A stretch of 50,582 nt of DNA from an uncultured Lachnoanaerobaculum sp. Lineage in GTDB: Bacteria; Bacillota; Clostridia; Lachnospirales; Lachnospiraceae. Below the pieces are notes generated by a model. That model did no database searches. It was not told the origin of the DNA and worked only from the letters and a program-made list of their open reading frames with translations. Positions 8,859 through 17,657 of this stretch are shown here, piece after piece (the stretch's first letter is position 1; each line of letters begins with the position of its first letter). The stretch is from the NCBI GenBank assembly GCA_946999385.1, contig CAMQCZ010000014.1, positions 1 to 50,582 on the forward strand, read 5' to 3'. The translations under genes and the position numbers were made by a program.

Positions 8859-9573
8859 CTCTTCTGCCTCCAAATAAAATCCAAAGTCTTAATAATTGTA
8901 AAATTGAAGAAGCCGCAGCTGCAACATAAGTTAAAGCCGCTGCAAATAATACTCTTCTGGCAGAAGCTTCCTCATCAAATGGCAAAATACCATCTTCATT
9001 TAATCTTATTAAAGCTCTTTTACTTGCATCAAATTCTACAGGAAGAGTAACAAGCTGAAATAATACAGCTAAAGCAAACATTAAAATACCTATTTGTATA
9101 ATATTTGTTCCTGCATTTCCTAAAATAACTCCTAAGATTATAATAGGCCAAGCTAAATTAGATCCTATATTAGCTATAGGAAAAATTAAGGAACGAAATT
9201 TCAATGGTATATAATTTTTACTATGCTGTATTGCATGACCACACTCATGAGCGGCTACACTAACAGCTGCTATAGAATATGAATTATATGTAGAATCACT
9301 TAAATTCACTGTTCTATTTAAAGGATTATAATGGTCTGTCAAGCTTCCCGGAACATGATTGATTTTAACATCATTTAAGCCATTAAAATCTAATATTCTT
9401 CTAGCTACCATTTGTCCATTCATTCCTGAGCTTGATCTTAATCTTGAATATTTATTAAAGGTTGTCTGAAGCTTAAAATTTGCAAGTAATGTAATAACAA
9501 TACCTATAATTACAAAAATATAAGTAGAATCTAATCTATATCCATACATATATCCATAAGGTATACCAAACAT
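8851..9573 (-). CDS. YugP-type membrane zinc metallopeptidase
   Basis: Integral membrane protein of 240 residues with the zinc-protease motif HECGH (H109, E110, H113), preceded by a first membrane segment (about 17-35) and followed by two or three more (about 130-175, 210-233). It belongs to the YugP / neutral zinc metallopeptidase 2 family; the substrate in bacteria is not known. Its stop overlaps the rsmB ribosome binding and start region and it begins 3 bp after fmt, so it is co-transcribed with translation-maturation genes. A role in membrane protein quality control is inference only. Confidence 0.9.
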   Translation of the reverse strand: MFGIPYGYMYGYRLDSTYIFVIIGIVITLLANFKLQTTFNKYSRLRSSSGMNGQMVARRILDFNGLNDVKINHVPGSLTDHYNPLNRTVNLSDSTYNSYSIAAVSVAAHECGHAIQHSKNYIPLKFRSLIFPIANIGSNLAWPIIILGVILGNAGTNIIQIGILMFALAVLFQLVTLPVEFDASKRALIRLNEDGILPFDEEASARRVLFAAALTYVAAAASSILQLLRLWILFGGRRDD

Positions 9574-9576
9574 TTT

Positions 9577-10533
9577 TTACCTCCCTAATATAATTTCAGC
9601 ATTAAATTTTTGACCACAAATAAATTTATCACTATCTAATTTCTTTTTTCCCTCTAATTGTAAAACTAATACTTCTAAAATACTATCTTTGCATATAATA
9701 TATAAATGAGAGTTTTTTATTATTATTTTACCATATTTATCTTTATCCTCTTTTGAAACTAATGTTTGATATAAATCTTCATCCACAAGACTTGCTTTCC
9801 ATATTTTTAATATTTTATTATTAAAATATGAAAAAGCAACCGGCCAAGGATTTAAGCCTCTTATAAGTCTTTCTAAATATATAGCTTCCCTTGAAAAATC
9901 AAGTAGACCATCTTCTTTTTTTAATATTTTAGCATATTTTGTTTCCTTATCACCTTGATAAATTCTATTTTTATAATATAACTCATAATTTTCCAATGTA
10001 TCTAAGATAGCATCGGAAGCTAAAAAAGAAAGCCTGTCAAATAAATCCTTTGAATTTTCATCCGGATTTATATCTATTTTATATTGTTGTAATATATCAC
10101 CTGTATCCAAACCTTCATCCATAAGCATTGTGCTTATACCTGTTTGCTTTAAGCCATCTATTATAGCCCATTGTATCGGTGCCGCCCCTCTATACATAGG
10201 CAATAAAGAAGCATGTATATTTATAGCGGCTTTTTTTGGAATTGATAAAATTTCTTTTTTTAATATCTTACCATATGCTACTACAACAAAAAAATCAGCC
10301 TCCACTTTTTTCAGCTTTTCTATTAATATAGGATCCTTCATATCTATATTTTGTACAACTTCTATATTATATTTTAATGCTGTTTGTTTAACCGGAGAAT
10401 AAGAAATTTCATATCCTCTTCCTCTGGCCTTATCAGGCATAGTAAGAACTAAAGGTATTTCAAACCCGGAATTTATTAAAGTTTCAAGAATTCTTGCTGA
10501 AAAATCCGGAGTTCCCATAAATACAATTTTCAT
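9577..10533 (-). CDS. fmt: Methionyl-tRNA formyltransferase
   Basis: Transfers the formyl group from 10-formyl-THF to initiator Met-tRNA. The 318 residues start MKIVFMGTPDFSARIL and keep the catalytic segment NIHASLLPMYRGAAPIQ and the downstream DEGLDTGDIL. The C-terminal OB-like domain (about 205-318) carries LNPWPVAF. The ATG is preceded by AGGAGG. Def follows the classical pairing, 14 bp upstream in transcription. Formyl donor supply could come from the formate-THF ligase encoded in the same run. Confidence 0.96.
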   Translation of the reverse strand: MKIVFMGTPDFSARILETLINSGFEIPLVLTMPDKARGRGYEISYSPVKQTALKYNIEVVQNIDMKDPILIEKLKKVEADFFVVVAYGKILKKEILSIPKKAAINIHASLLPMYRGAAPIQWAIIDGLKQTGISTMLMDEGLDTGDILQQYKIDINPDENSKDLFDRLSFLASDAILDTLENYELYYKNRIYQGDKETKYAKILKKEDGLLDFSREAIYLERLIRGLNPWPVAFSYFNNKILKIWKASLVDEDLYQTLVSKEDKDKYGKIIIKNSHLYIICKDSILEVLVLQLEGKKKLDSDKFICGQKFNAEIILGR

Positions 10534-10547
10534 ATATTCCTCCTATA

Positions 10548-11042
10548 TTAACCTATATTTTCTTCTTCTTGATTTTTTAATTCTGAAACATCTTTTAATT
10601 CACCACTTACCTTATCTACATAAAGTTCTCCATCCAAATGTTCACATTCATGACATATAGCTCTTGCAAGTAATCCCTCACCTTCTAATATAAATTCATT
10701 CATTTCCTCATCATAAGCTTTTACCTTAACATGGTTTGGTCTTTTTACTATACCTGTTTTCCCCGGAACACTTAGACAACCTTCATATCCAACTTGTTCT
10801 CCGTCTTTTTCTATTATAGTTGGATTAATTAAAACATAACTATTTTCTTCATCAATTTCTATTACTACTATTCTCTTTAATACTCCGATTTGTGGTGCTG
10901 CAAGACCGACACCGTTTGCATCATACATTGTTTCAAACATATCATCTATAAGCTCTAAAATTCTGGGAGTTATTTCCTTTACTATTTTAGACTTTTTAGT
11001 AAGTATAGGATCTCCGATAGTCCTAATTTGTCTTTTAGCCAT
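10548..11042 (-). CDS. def: Peptide deformylase
   Basis: Removes the N-formyl group from new proteins. The 164 residues contain the three deformylase motifs: GVGLAAPQ (44-51), EGCLSVPG (C89 is a metal ligand) and HECEHLDG (H131, E132, H135). The usual third motif is HEIDHLDG or HELDHLDG, so Cys and Glu inside it are a small variation that leaves the ligands intact. It lies between priA and fmt, the widespread priA-def-fmt order. Start supported by AAAGGAAA before ATG. Confidence 0.96.
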   Translation of the reverse strand: MAKRQIRTIGDPILTKKSKIVKEITPRILELIDDMFETMYDANGVGLAAPQIGVLKRIVVIEIDEENSYVLINPTIIEKDGEQVGYEGCLSVPGKTGIVKRPNHVKVKAYDEEMNEFILEGEGLLARAICHECEHLDGELYVDKVSGELKDVSELKNQEEENIG

Positions 11043-11067
11043 ATTTTTCCTTTCCTAGAAATATATA

Positions 11068-13092
11068 TTATGTTAAATCATATATTATTGATATATCATT
11101 AAAAATTTTTATATTATCTATTTCTATATCTATTTTTTCTTTTATATATATTAGTTTATCATAGCTTTTGTCTTTTATATATATTATTTTTCTAAAGTAA
11201 TCTTTTATCTTATAAATATTCGGTATTACAGGTCCGATAATATTAAAAGTATTCTCACTATTTAAAGACATGTTAAGTATATCCATATATATATATACAG
11301 CTTTATTTAATTTTCCTTCATCCTTTGTAGATAATTGTACCCCCAAAATGTGAATAATCGGTGGATAATTTGCTAATTCTCTAAAAGATATTTCATTATT
11401 ATAATAAAAATTATAATCATTTTTAAAACAAGCTTGTATTGAATAATGCATAGGATTATATGTTTGTATAAGAACATCTCCTTTTTTTTCTCCTCGTCCT
11501 GCTCTACCTGCCGCTTGAGTAATCAATTCATATGTTCTTTGTGTACTCGTATAATCATTTATATAAAGTGAAGTATCTGCTGCCATAATTCCGACTAAAC
11601 TTACATTTTCAAAATCATGTCCTTTTACAATCATTTGAGTTCCTAATAAAATATCAGCTTCATTATTAGCAAATTTTTGCAATATTTCCAAACTGTTTTT
11701 TTTAGTTTTATTTGTATCTTGATCTAATCTAAGTATTCTGGCATTAGGAAATTTTTTTTGCGTAATTATTTCTAATTTTTGAGTACCTATACCAAAACCG
11801 CTTATATATATAGAAGAACAGCTAGGACATATCTTAGGCATTTCAATTTTATAAGAACAATAGTGGCAATATAATTGATTATTATTATGCAGAGTTAAGC
11901 TCACATCACAATGTGGGCATTTAATTACATTTCCACAGCTTCTACAGGAAATAAAATTTGACATTCCACGCCTATTCATAAATAATATTATTTGTTCTTT
12001 TTTTTCCAATCTATCATTTATCAAAGCTTCCAATTTTTTACTAAATATACTTCTATTGCCATTTTTTAATTCATTTCTCAAATCTACAATATGGATTTTA
12101 GGTAAATAAGCATTTTTATTAGCTCTATTTTTTAACTCTAAAAGCTCATATTCTTTATCAAGAGCTTTTTTATATGATTCGGGACTTGGTGTAGCACTGG
12201 CAAGTATCAAACTTGCTTTTGAGATTTTTGCTAATTCTACAGCCAAATCTCTTGCATCATATCTTGGTATATTATCATTTTTGTAGGCACTGTCGTGTTC
12301 CTCATCTATAATAATCAATCCTAAATTATCAAATGGTGCAAAAAGTGCAGATCTTGGACCTATGATAATATTAGCTTTTTTATTTATTATTCTCTCAAAT
12401 TCTCTTTCTCTTTCTTTTTTTGTTAATTTGCTATTTAATATTGCAACTTCTTCTCCAAAAAAAGATACAAATTGTTTTAACATCTGATAAGTCAAAGAAA
12501 TTTCAGGTATAAGAACTATTACTTGCTTATTTTTTTTCAAAATTTCCATAGTAATATTTATATAAACAAAGGTTTTACCACTTCCGGTAATTCCATGCAA
12601 TAAATAAGTTTTAAAAATATTATTATTATAATCACTTAGAAATTTTTTACAGACCAAGGTTTGCTCTTGATTCAAAGCTTTATATAGTATTTTTTCATCT
12701 TTATTTATATTATAAAAGAAATTATTTTTTGAATTTTCTCTTTTTTTTAAAAATTTACCTTTAACAGGCATAACCGTACTTATAGCCTTTGCAAAAGTAC
12801 AACCATAGTGCTTTTTAATATATATAGCTAGTGATAATAAGTTTTTATTGGTAGCTAAATCAAAATCTATAATAGAAATAATATCTTTTATTTTAGTCTT
12901 ATCAAAGCTTGTTTCTTCTTTTAATTCAATTATATATGCTTTTATTTTTTTCTTTATACTTCCAAAATATACAAATACCGGACAACCTATAAAAACAGCT
13001 TCAACTAAGTCATTCGGAATTTTATATGTATACATTTTATCAATTTTAGTATTGGATAACTCTAAAACTAAATTTGCATATAATTCAGACAA
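11068..13092 (-). CDS. priA: Primosomal replication-restart helicase PriA
   Basis: DNA helicase that reloads the replisome at collapsed forks. The 674 residues comprise an N-terminal fork-binding domain (about 1-110), helicase lobe 1 with GITGSGKT (167-174) and a DEEH box, and lobe 2. In lobe 2 a zinc-binding insert of paired Cys motifs (CRSCG, CPHC, CHYC, CPSC) is complete. The C-terminal domain is short, so the protein is near the lower end of the family range. Translation starts at TTG (13092) with GAAAGG 7 bases upstream. It begins 4 bp after murF. Confidence 0.95.
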   Translation of the reverse strand: MSELYANLVLELSNTKIDKMYTYKIPNDLVEAVFIGCPVFVYFGSIKKKIKAYIIELKEETSFDKTKIKDIISIIDFDLATNKNLLSLAIYIKKHYGCTFAKAISTVMPVKGKFLKKRENSKNNFFYNINKDEKILYKALNQEQTLVCKKFLSDYNNNIFKTYLLHGITGSGKTFVYINITMEILKKNKQVIVLIPEISLTYQMLKQFVSFFGEEVAILNSKLTKKEREREFERIINKKANIIIGPRSALFAPFDNLGLIIIDEEHDSAYKNDNIPRYDARDLAVELAKISKASLILASATPSPESYKKALDKEYELLELKNRANKNAYLPKIHIVDLRNELKNGNRSIFSKKLEALINDRLEKKEQIILFMNRRGMSNFISCRSCGNVIKCPHCDVSLTLHNNNQLYCHYCSYKIEMPKICPSCSSIYISGFGIGTQKLEIITQKKFPNARILRLDQDTNKTKKNSLEILQKFANNEADILLGTQMIVKGHDFENVSLVGIMAADTSLYINDYTSTQRTYELITQAAGRAGRGEKKGDVLIQTYNPMHYSIQACFKNDYNFYYNNEISFRELANYPPIIHILGVQLSTKDEGKLNKAVYIYMDILNMSLNSENTFNIIGPVIPNIYKIKDYFRKIIYIKDKSYDKLIYIKEKIDIEIDNIKIFNDISIIYDLT

Positions 13093-13096
13093 TTGT

Positions 13097-14488
13097 TTAC
13101 CTTTCTCTTAAGTATTCATCTATAATATCAAATAATTTCATACTATTTGAAGCTTTAAATAATAATATTACATTTTCTTTATAGTTCTTTTTAAGCTCAT
13201 CTAAAGCTTGAGTTGCAGAGTCAAAATGCTTTACTTTCTCAAAATCACCATATGCTTTGCTTATATCAGATATATTTTTTGACAATTCTCCCAAGGTATA
13301 TACAATATTTATATTTTTTTTGTTTAATAAATATCTACCTATATCTTTATGAAATTCAATTTCATTCTTACCAAGCTCTTTCATATCCCCTAAAATAAGT
13401 ATTTTTTTCCTATCTGATTTAATTTCATTTAAAATATCAATAGCCGCCTTCATTGAGCTTGGTGATGCATTGTATGAATCATCAATAATAGTAATATTTC
13501 CACTATCAATAACATTTTGTCTACCCTTGAGACCGACAAATTCTTTTATTTTTTCACTTGCAAGCTTTAAATCGACTGAAAATATATCAGCTACTGTTAA
13601 AGCGAGCATAGCATTTGTTGCTTGATGCAATCCATAAGCTTTTAAAGTACAGCTTATTTCTTTCCCATTAATACTTGCAATAAAATCAGCTTTTGCATCT
13701 TTAAATTCAATTTTCTTTATATAATATTTTTCCTGATTTTTATTTATATTATTATAACTAAATACATTTATTTTATCTATATTATCATAAGCTTTGGCAA
13801 AAAGAAGCAATTTATCATCAGCATTAACAACTAATTTTGAGTTCTTTTTCATATAATCCATTATATGAAATTTTTCTATTAAAATGCCTTCTCTTGAGCC
13901 TAAAAATTCTATATGAGCTTCACCTATATTTGTTATAACAGCAACATCAGGTTTTACTATTTTTGCAATTTTAGTCATTTCTCCTTTTAAACTGATTCCC
14001 ATTTCAATAATAGCTATCTCATCACTATTTTCAATATTTAATATTGTAAGAGGCACACCGATTTGACTATTTTCATTGCCTTTAGTATGATATACTCTAT
14101 ATTTTGCACTAAGTGCCTTTGATATAATTTCTCTTGTACTTGTTTTACCGACACTTCCTGTTATAGCTACTATAGGTATATTCAAGCTTTCTCTATAATA
14201 TAAAGCTAACTTTTGCAAAGCTGATATAGTATCATCTACAAATATATAAGTCATACCCTGAATAATATCTATATCTTTTTTTGAACAAAAGCATACTTTA
14301 CATTCATTGTCATATACTTGATTTATAAATTTATGAGCATCTATATTTTCTCCTATAATCGGTATGAATAAGCTGTCCTTGTTTACTTTTCTTGAATCAA
14401 TAATAAAATTATTTACATATAAGTTTTCATCACCTAAAATGTTCGCTTTACAAATATCAGCAATTTCTTTAACACTAAATCTAGGCAT
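13097..14488 (-). CDS. murF: UDP-MurNAc-tripeptide--D-Ala-D-Ala ligase MurF
   Basis: Adds D-Ala-D-Ala to the peptidoglycan precursor in the cytosol. 463 residues. It shows the Mur ligase pattern: N-terminal UDP-binding domain, ATP loop AITGSVGKTSTRE, ENSQIGVPLT, and a C-terminal domain with DDSYNASPSSMKAA typical of MurF. The start is placed at ATG 14488, which has AAAGGA 7 bases upstream and overlaps the murE stop (ATGCCTAG). An in-frame TTG 24 bases earlier has no ribosome binding site. Tightly coupled to murE and priA. Confidence 0.94.
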   Translation of the reverse strand: MPRFSVKEIADICKANILGDENLYVNNFIIDSRKVNKDSLFIPIIGENIDAHKFINQVYDNECKVCFCSKKDIDIIQGMTYIFVDDTISALQKLALYYRESLNIPIVAITGSVGKTSTREIISKALSAKYRVYHTKGNENSQIGVPLTILNIENSDEIAIIEMGISLKGEMTKIAKIVKPDVAVITNIGEAHIEFLGSREGILIEKFHIMDYMKKNSKLVVNADDKLLLFAKAYDNIDKINVFSYNNINKNQEKYYIKKIEFKDAKADFIASINGKEISCTLKAYGLHQATNAMLALTVADIFSVDLKLASEKIKEFVGLKGRQNVIDSGNITIIDDSYNASPSSMKAAIDILNEIKSDRKKILILGDMKELGKNEIEFHKDIGRYLLNKKNINIVYTLGELSKNISDISKAYGDFEKVKHFDSATQALDELKKNYKENVILLFKASNSMKLFDIIDEYLRER

Positions 14489-15968
14489 CAATAAATCCTT
14501 TCTTTTTTGCAATTTCTATGGCTTTTATAATTTCTTCTGAATCTTTAAAATAATGTCTTATTCCTTCTATTTCCTGATAATTCTCATGTCCTTTTCCTAT
14601 AATTGCTATAATATCACCTTTTTTTGCATGCTCGATTGCATATTGTATTGCTTCTCTTCTATCATAAATACAAATATAGTTTGTAGTAGTATTTTTAATT
14701 TTTGAAATTATATCATTTGTAATATCCTCAATTTTTTCAAATCTTGAATTATCAGCAGTAACAATAATATAATCTGCCAATTTAGCAGCAACTTCACCCA
14801 TGCCATATCGTCTGTCTTTTGATCTATTACCGCCACAACCGAATAAAACAACTAATCTTTTTGCTTTATAATTTTTTAAAGTATTAAGTAGATTTTCCAA
14901 GCTATATGCATTATGTGCATAATCAACCATTACACTAAAATCTTTATTTGAAAATACAATTTCCATCCTTCCATCTATTCTTATATCTTCTAAGGATTCT
15001 TCTAAAATATTATCATTAATCTTTAAAAATATAGCTACAGCTATAGCTGCTAAAGCATTATAGGCATTAAACAAGCCCGGCATTCCAAGCTTTACCTTTG
15101 TAACTTTTATACCCCTTAATATAAATTCAATTCCTACAAAATTATTTTTATTTACATACTTTAATTTATCAAAATAAAAGTCGGCTTTTTTACTTGATCC
15201 GAATGTGAATTTTGCTCTTGCATTAGAATTTTCTAATACATAATTTGAATTTTCATCATCTATATTTATTAAAGCAATATTACATTGATCAAAAAATCTT
15301 GTTTTACATTCCAAATATTCTTCAAAATCCTTATGTTCATTAGGACCTATATGATCAGGCGATATGTTCGTAAAAATACCATAATCAAAATCTATACCAT
15401 AGATTCTATCTAATTTTACTGCCTGTGATGAAACCTCCATTACAACATATTCACAAGACTTCTCATACATTTTTTTAAATATACTATGTAACTCATATGA
15501 TTCAGGTGTAGTATTTTTACTTTCAATATATTCATCTGAAATATAAATACCATTAGTACCTATCATACCAACTTTTTTACCGGCTTTTTCTAAAATTTTT
15601 TTTATCATATGAGTTGTACTTGTTTTTCCCTTAGTTCCTGTTACACCTATTATAGTCATATTTTTTGCAGGATTAGAAAATAAATTTGCACTTAAAATAG
15701 CAAGAGCTATTCTTGAATTATTAACTTTGATTATATTTATATTTTTATAAAGTTCTATATCTATATCCTTTTCTACAACTATTAATTTTGCTTTTTTTGA
15801 AATAATATCAGATATTAAATCGTGAGAATCAAAATTACTTCCACTTATACATACAAAAATATCATCTTCACTTATTTTTCTTGTATCATATGAAATTGAT
15901 TTTAATTCAACATCATCATTACCGGATATTAATTCGTAGCTAAAATCCTTGATATCTTTTATTTTCAT
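14481..15968 (-). CDS. murE: UDP-MurNAc-L-Ala-D-Glu ligase MurE (third amino acid)
   Basis: Adds the third residue of the stem peptide. 495 residues, with P-loop GVTGTKGKTST (108-118), TTPESYELH, the carbamylated-Lys segment LECKTRF and the C-terminal HDR-like loop. The amino-acid selectivity motif reads DNSR (406-409) where meso-diaminopimelate enzymes usually have DNPR; the Arg that contacts the second carboxylate is kept. That favours a diaminopimelate-like substrate over lysine, but is not proof. It starts 8 bp after fhs and overlaps murF by 8 bp. Confidence 0.93.
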   Translation of the reverse strand: MKIKDIKDFSYELISGNDDVELKSISYDTRKISEDDIFVCISGSNFDSHDLISDIISKKAKLIVVEKDIDIELYKNINIIKVNNSRIALAILSANLFSNPAKNMTIIGVTGTKGKTSTTHMIKKILEKAGKKVGMIGTNGIYISDEYIESKNTTPESYELHSIFKKMYEKSCEYVVMEVSSQAVKLDRIYGIDFDYGIFTNISPDHIGPNEHKDFEEYLECKTRFFDQCNIALINIDDENSNYVLENSNARAKFTFGSSKKADFYFDKLKYVNKNNFVGIEFILRGIKVTKVKLGMPGLFNAYNALAAIAVAIFLKINDNILEESLEDIRIDGRMEIVFSNKDFSVMVDYAHNAYSLENLLNTLKNYKAKRLVVLFGCGGNRSKDRRYGMGEVAAKLADYIIVTADNSRFEKIEDITNDIISKIKNTTTNYICIYDRREAIQYAIEHAKKGDIIAIIGKGHENYQEIEGIRHYFKDSEEIIKAIEIAKKKGFIDA

Positions 15969-15976
15969 ATTTTCAC

Positions 15977-17647
15977 CTAAAATAATCCTATTATTTCCCC
16001 TTTATCATTAATATCTATATTATTGGCCGCAGGATGCTTTGGAAGCCCCGGCATTGTCATAATATTTTCAGTTAAAGCAACTATGAAGCCTGCACCAAGA
16101 CTTACATATATATCATTTATATGTATATCAAAATTCTTAGGTCTTCCAAGTTTCTTTGAATCATCTGAAAAAGAATATGGAGTTTTTGCTATACATATAG
16201 GCAAGTTATTATATAAAAGTCTATTTAATATATCTATATTTTTATTAGCCTTATCAGAATATATAACATCATTTGCACCATATATTTTTAGAGCTATATG
16301 TTTTATTTTTTCTTTTATTGATAAATCGAGAGGATATAAAAGTTTGAAATCACTTTTTTTATTTTCTAATATATTTAGAAGCTTTTTACCTAAATCAATA
16401 CCGCCGGCTCCTCCTTTTTCCCAAACATTTGAAATTGCAAATTCACATTTTTTACTAGAGCAAAGCTCTCTTATAATTTCATATTCTTTTATGCTGTCAG
16501 TAATAAAAGAATTTATACAAACAAGTACAGGTAAGCCATAGCTTTGTATATTATCTATATGTTTTTCCAAGTTTTCAACACCATTTTTTATAGCATTTAT
16601 ATTTTCTATTTCTAAATCTTTTTTATCAATGCCTGCATTATATTTTAATGCTCTTGTAGTAACTACCAGAACAACTGCATCAGGTTTTAAATCAGCTTGT
16701 CTACATTTTATATCAAAAAATTTCTCTGCTCCTAAATCAGCACCGAAGCCGGCCTCGGTAATACAAATATCTGAAAGCTTGAGTCCGATTTTAGTAGCCC
16801 TTACACTATTACAGCCATGTGCAATATTTGCAAATGGACCGCCATGTACAAGAACAGGATTATTTTCTATAGTTTGAATTAAATTAGGCTTTATAGCATC
16901 CTTTAATAAAACCGCCATACTTCCTACAGCATTTAAATCCTTTGCAAATATAGGCTCTCCCTGTTTATTATATGCAACAATTATCCTTGATAATCTATTT
17001 TTCAAATCATATATATTCTCAGATAAACATAAAATAGCCATTATTTCACTTGCAACAGTTATATTAAATGAATCCTCTCGTATTGTACCATTTGCTTTGG
17101 AGCCTAAGGCTATTAATATTTGTCTCAAAGCTCTATCATTCATATCTAAGCATCTTTTAAAAACAATATTTTTAGTATCTATATTCAATTCATTACCTTG
17201 ATGTATATGATTATCCAATAAAGCCGCTAATAGATTATTTGCGGATGTAATAGCATGAAAATCTCCTGTAAAATGTAAATTAAGCTCATCCATAGGTAAA
17301 GCCTGGGAATATCCACCTCCTGCGGCTCCACCCTTTATTCCAAAACAAGGTCCTAAGGACGGCTCCCTAATAGCAACTATAGCTTTTTTATTTAATTTGT
17401 TTAAGGCTTCAGCTAATCCTATACTTATTGTAGTTTTACCTTCCCCTAATGGAGTTGGATTTATAGCAGTTACCAGTACCAGCTTACCATTTTTTTTATC
17501 TTTCAAACTTTTTATAAAATCTTCTGATAATTTAGCTTTATATTTACCATATAATTCCAAATCATCTTCATCTATATTTATTTTTTTTGCTACTTCTTTT
17601 ATATGTAACATTTTTGAGTTTCTTGCTATTTCAATATCTGAAAGCAT
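15977..17647 (-). CDS. fhs: Formate--tetrahydrofolate ligase
   Basis: ATP-dependent activation of formate to 10-formyl-THF, feeding purine synthesis, fMet-tRNA formylation or the methyl branch of acetogenesis. 556 residues, normal for the family, with the nucleotide loop TPLGEGKTT, EPSLGPCFGIKGGAAGGG and the FTGDFHA segment. The start is placed at ATG 17647 because AGGAGG lies 6 bases upstream and the preceding ftsK stop is 10 bases away; an in-frame TTG further up lies inside ftsK. Its place between ftsK and murE is not a familiar arrangement. Confidence 0.95.
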   Translation of the reverse strand: MLSDIEIARNSKMLHIKEVAKKINIDEDDLELYGKYKAKLSEDFIKSLKDKKNGKLVLVTAINPTPLGEGKTTISIGLAEALNKLNKKAIVAIREPSLGPCFGIKGGAAGGGYSQALPMDELNLHFTGDFHAITSANNLLAALLDNHIHQGNELNIDTKNIVFKRCLDMNDRALRQILIALGSKANGTIREDSFNITVASEIMAILCLSENIYDLKNRLSRIIVAYNKQGEPIFAKDLNAVGSMAVLLKDAIKPNLIQTIENNPVLVHGGPFANIAHGCNSVRATKIGLKLSDICITEAGFGADLGAEKFFDIKCRQADLKPDAVVLVVTTRALKYNAGIDKKDLEIENINAIKNGVENLEKHIDNIQSYGLPVLVCINSFITDSIKEYEIIRELCSSKKCEFAISNVWEKGGAGGIDLGKKLLNILENKKSDFKLLYPLDLSIKEKIKHIALKIYGANDVIYSDKANKNIDILNRLLYNNLPICIAKTPYSFSDDSKKLGRPKNFDIHINDIYVSLGAGFIVALTENIMTMPGLPKHPAANNIDINDKGEIIGLF

Positions 17648-17657
17648 AATAATCCTC

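Noticed and set aside
8859..8873. Longer RsmB starting at TTG 8873
   Set aside because: The TTG lies in the GGAGG ribosome binding site of the ATG at 8858.
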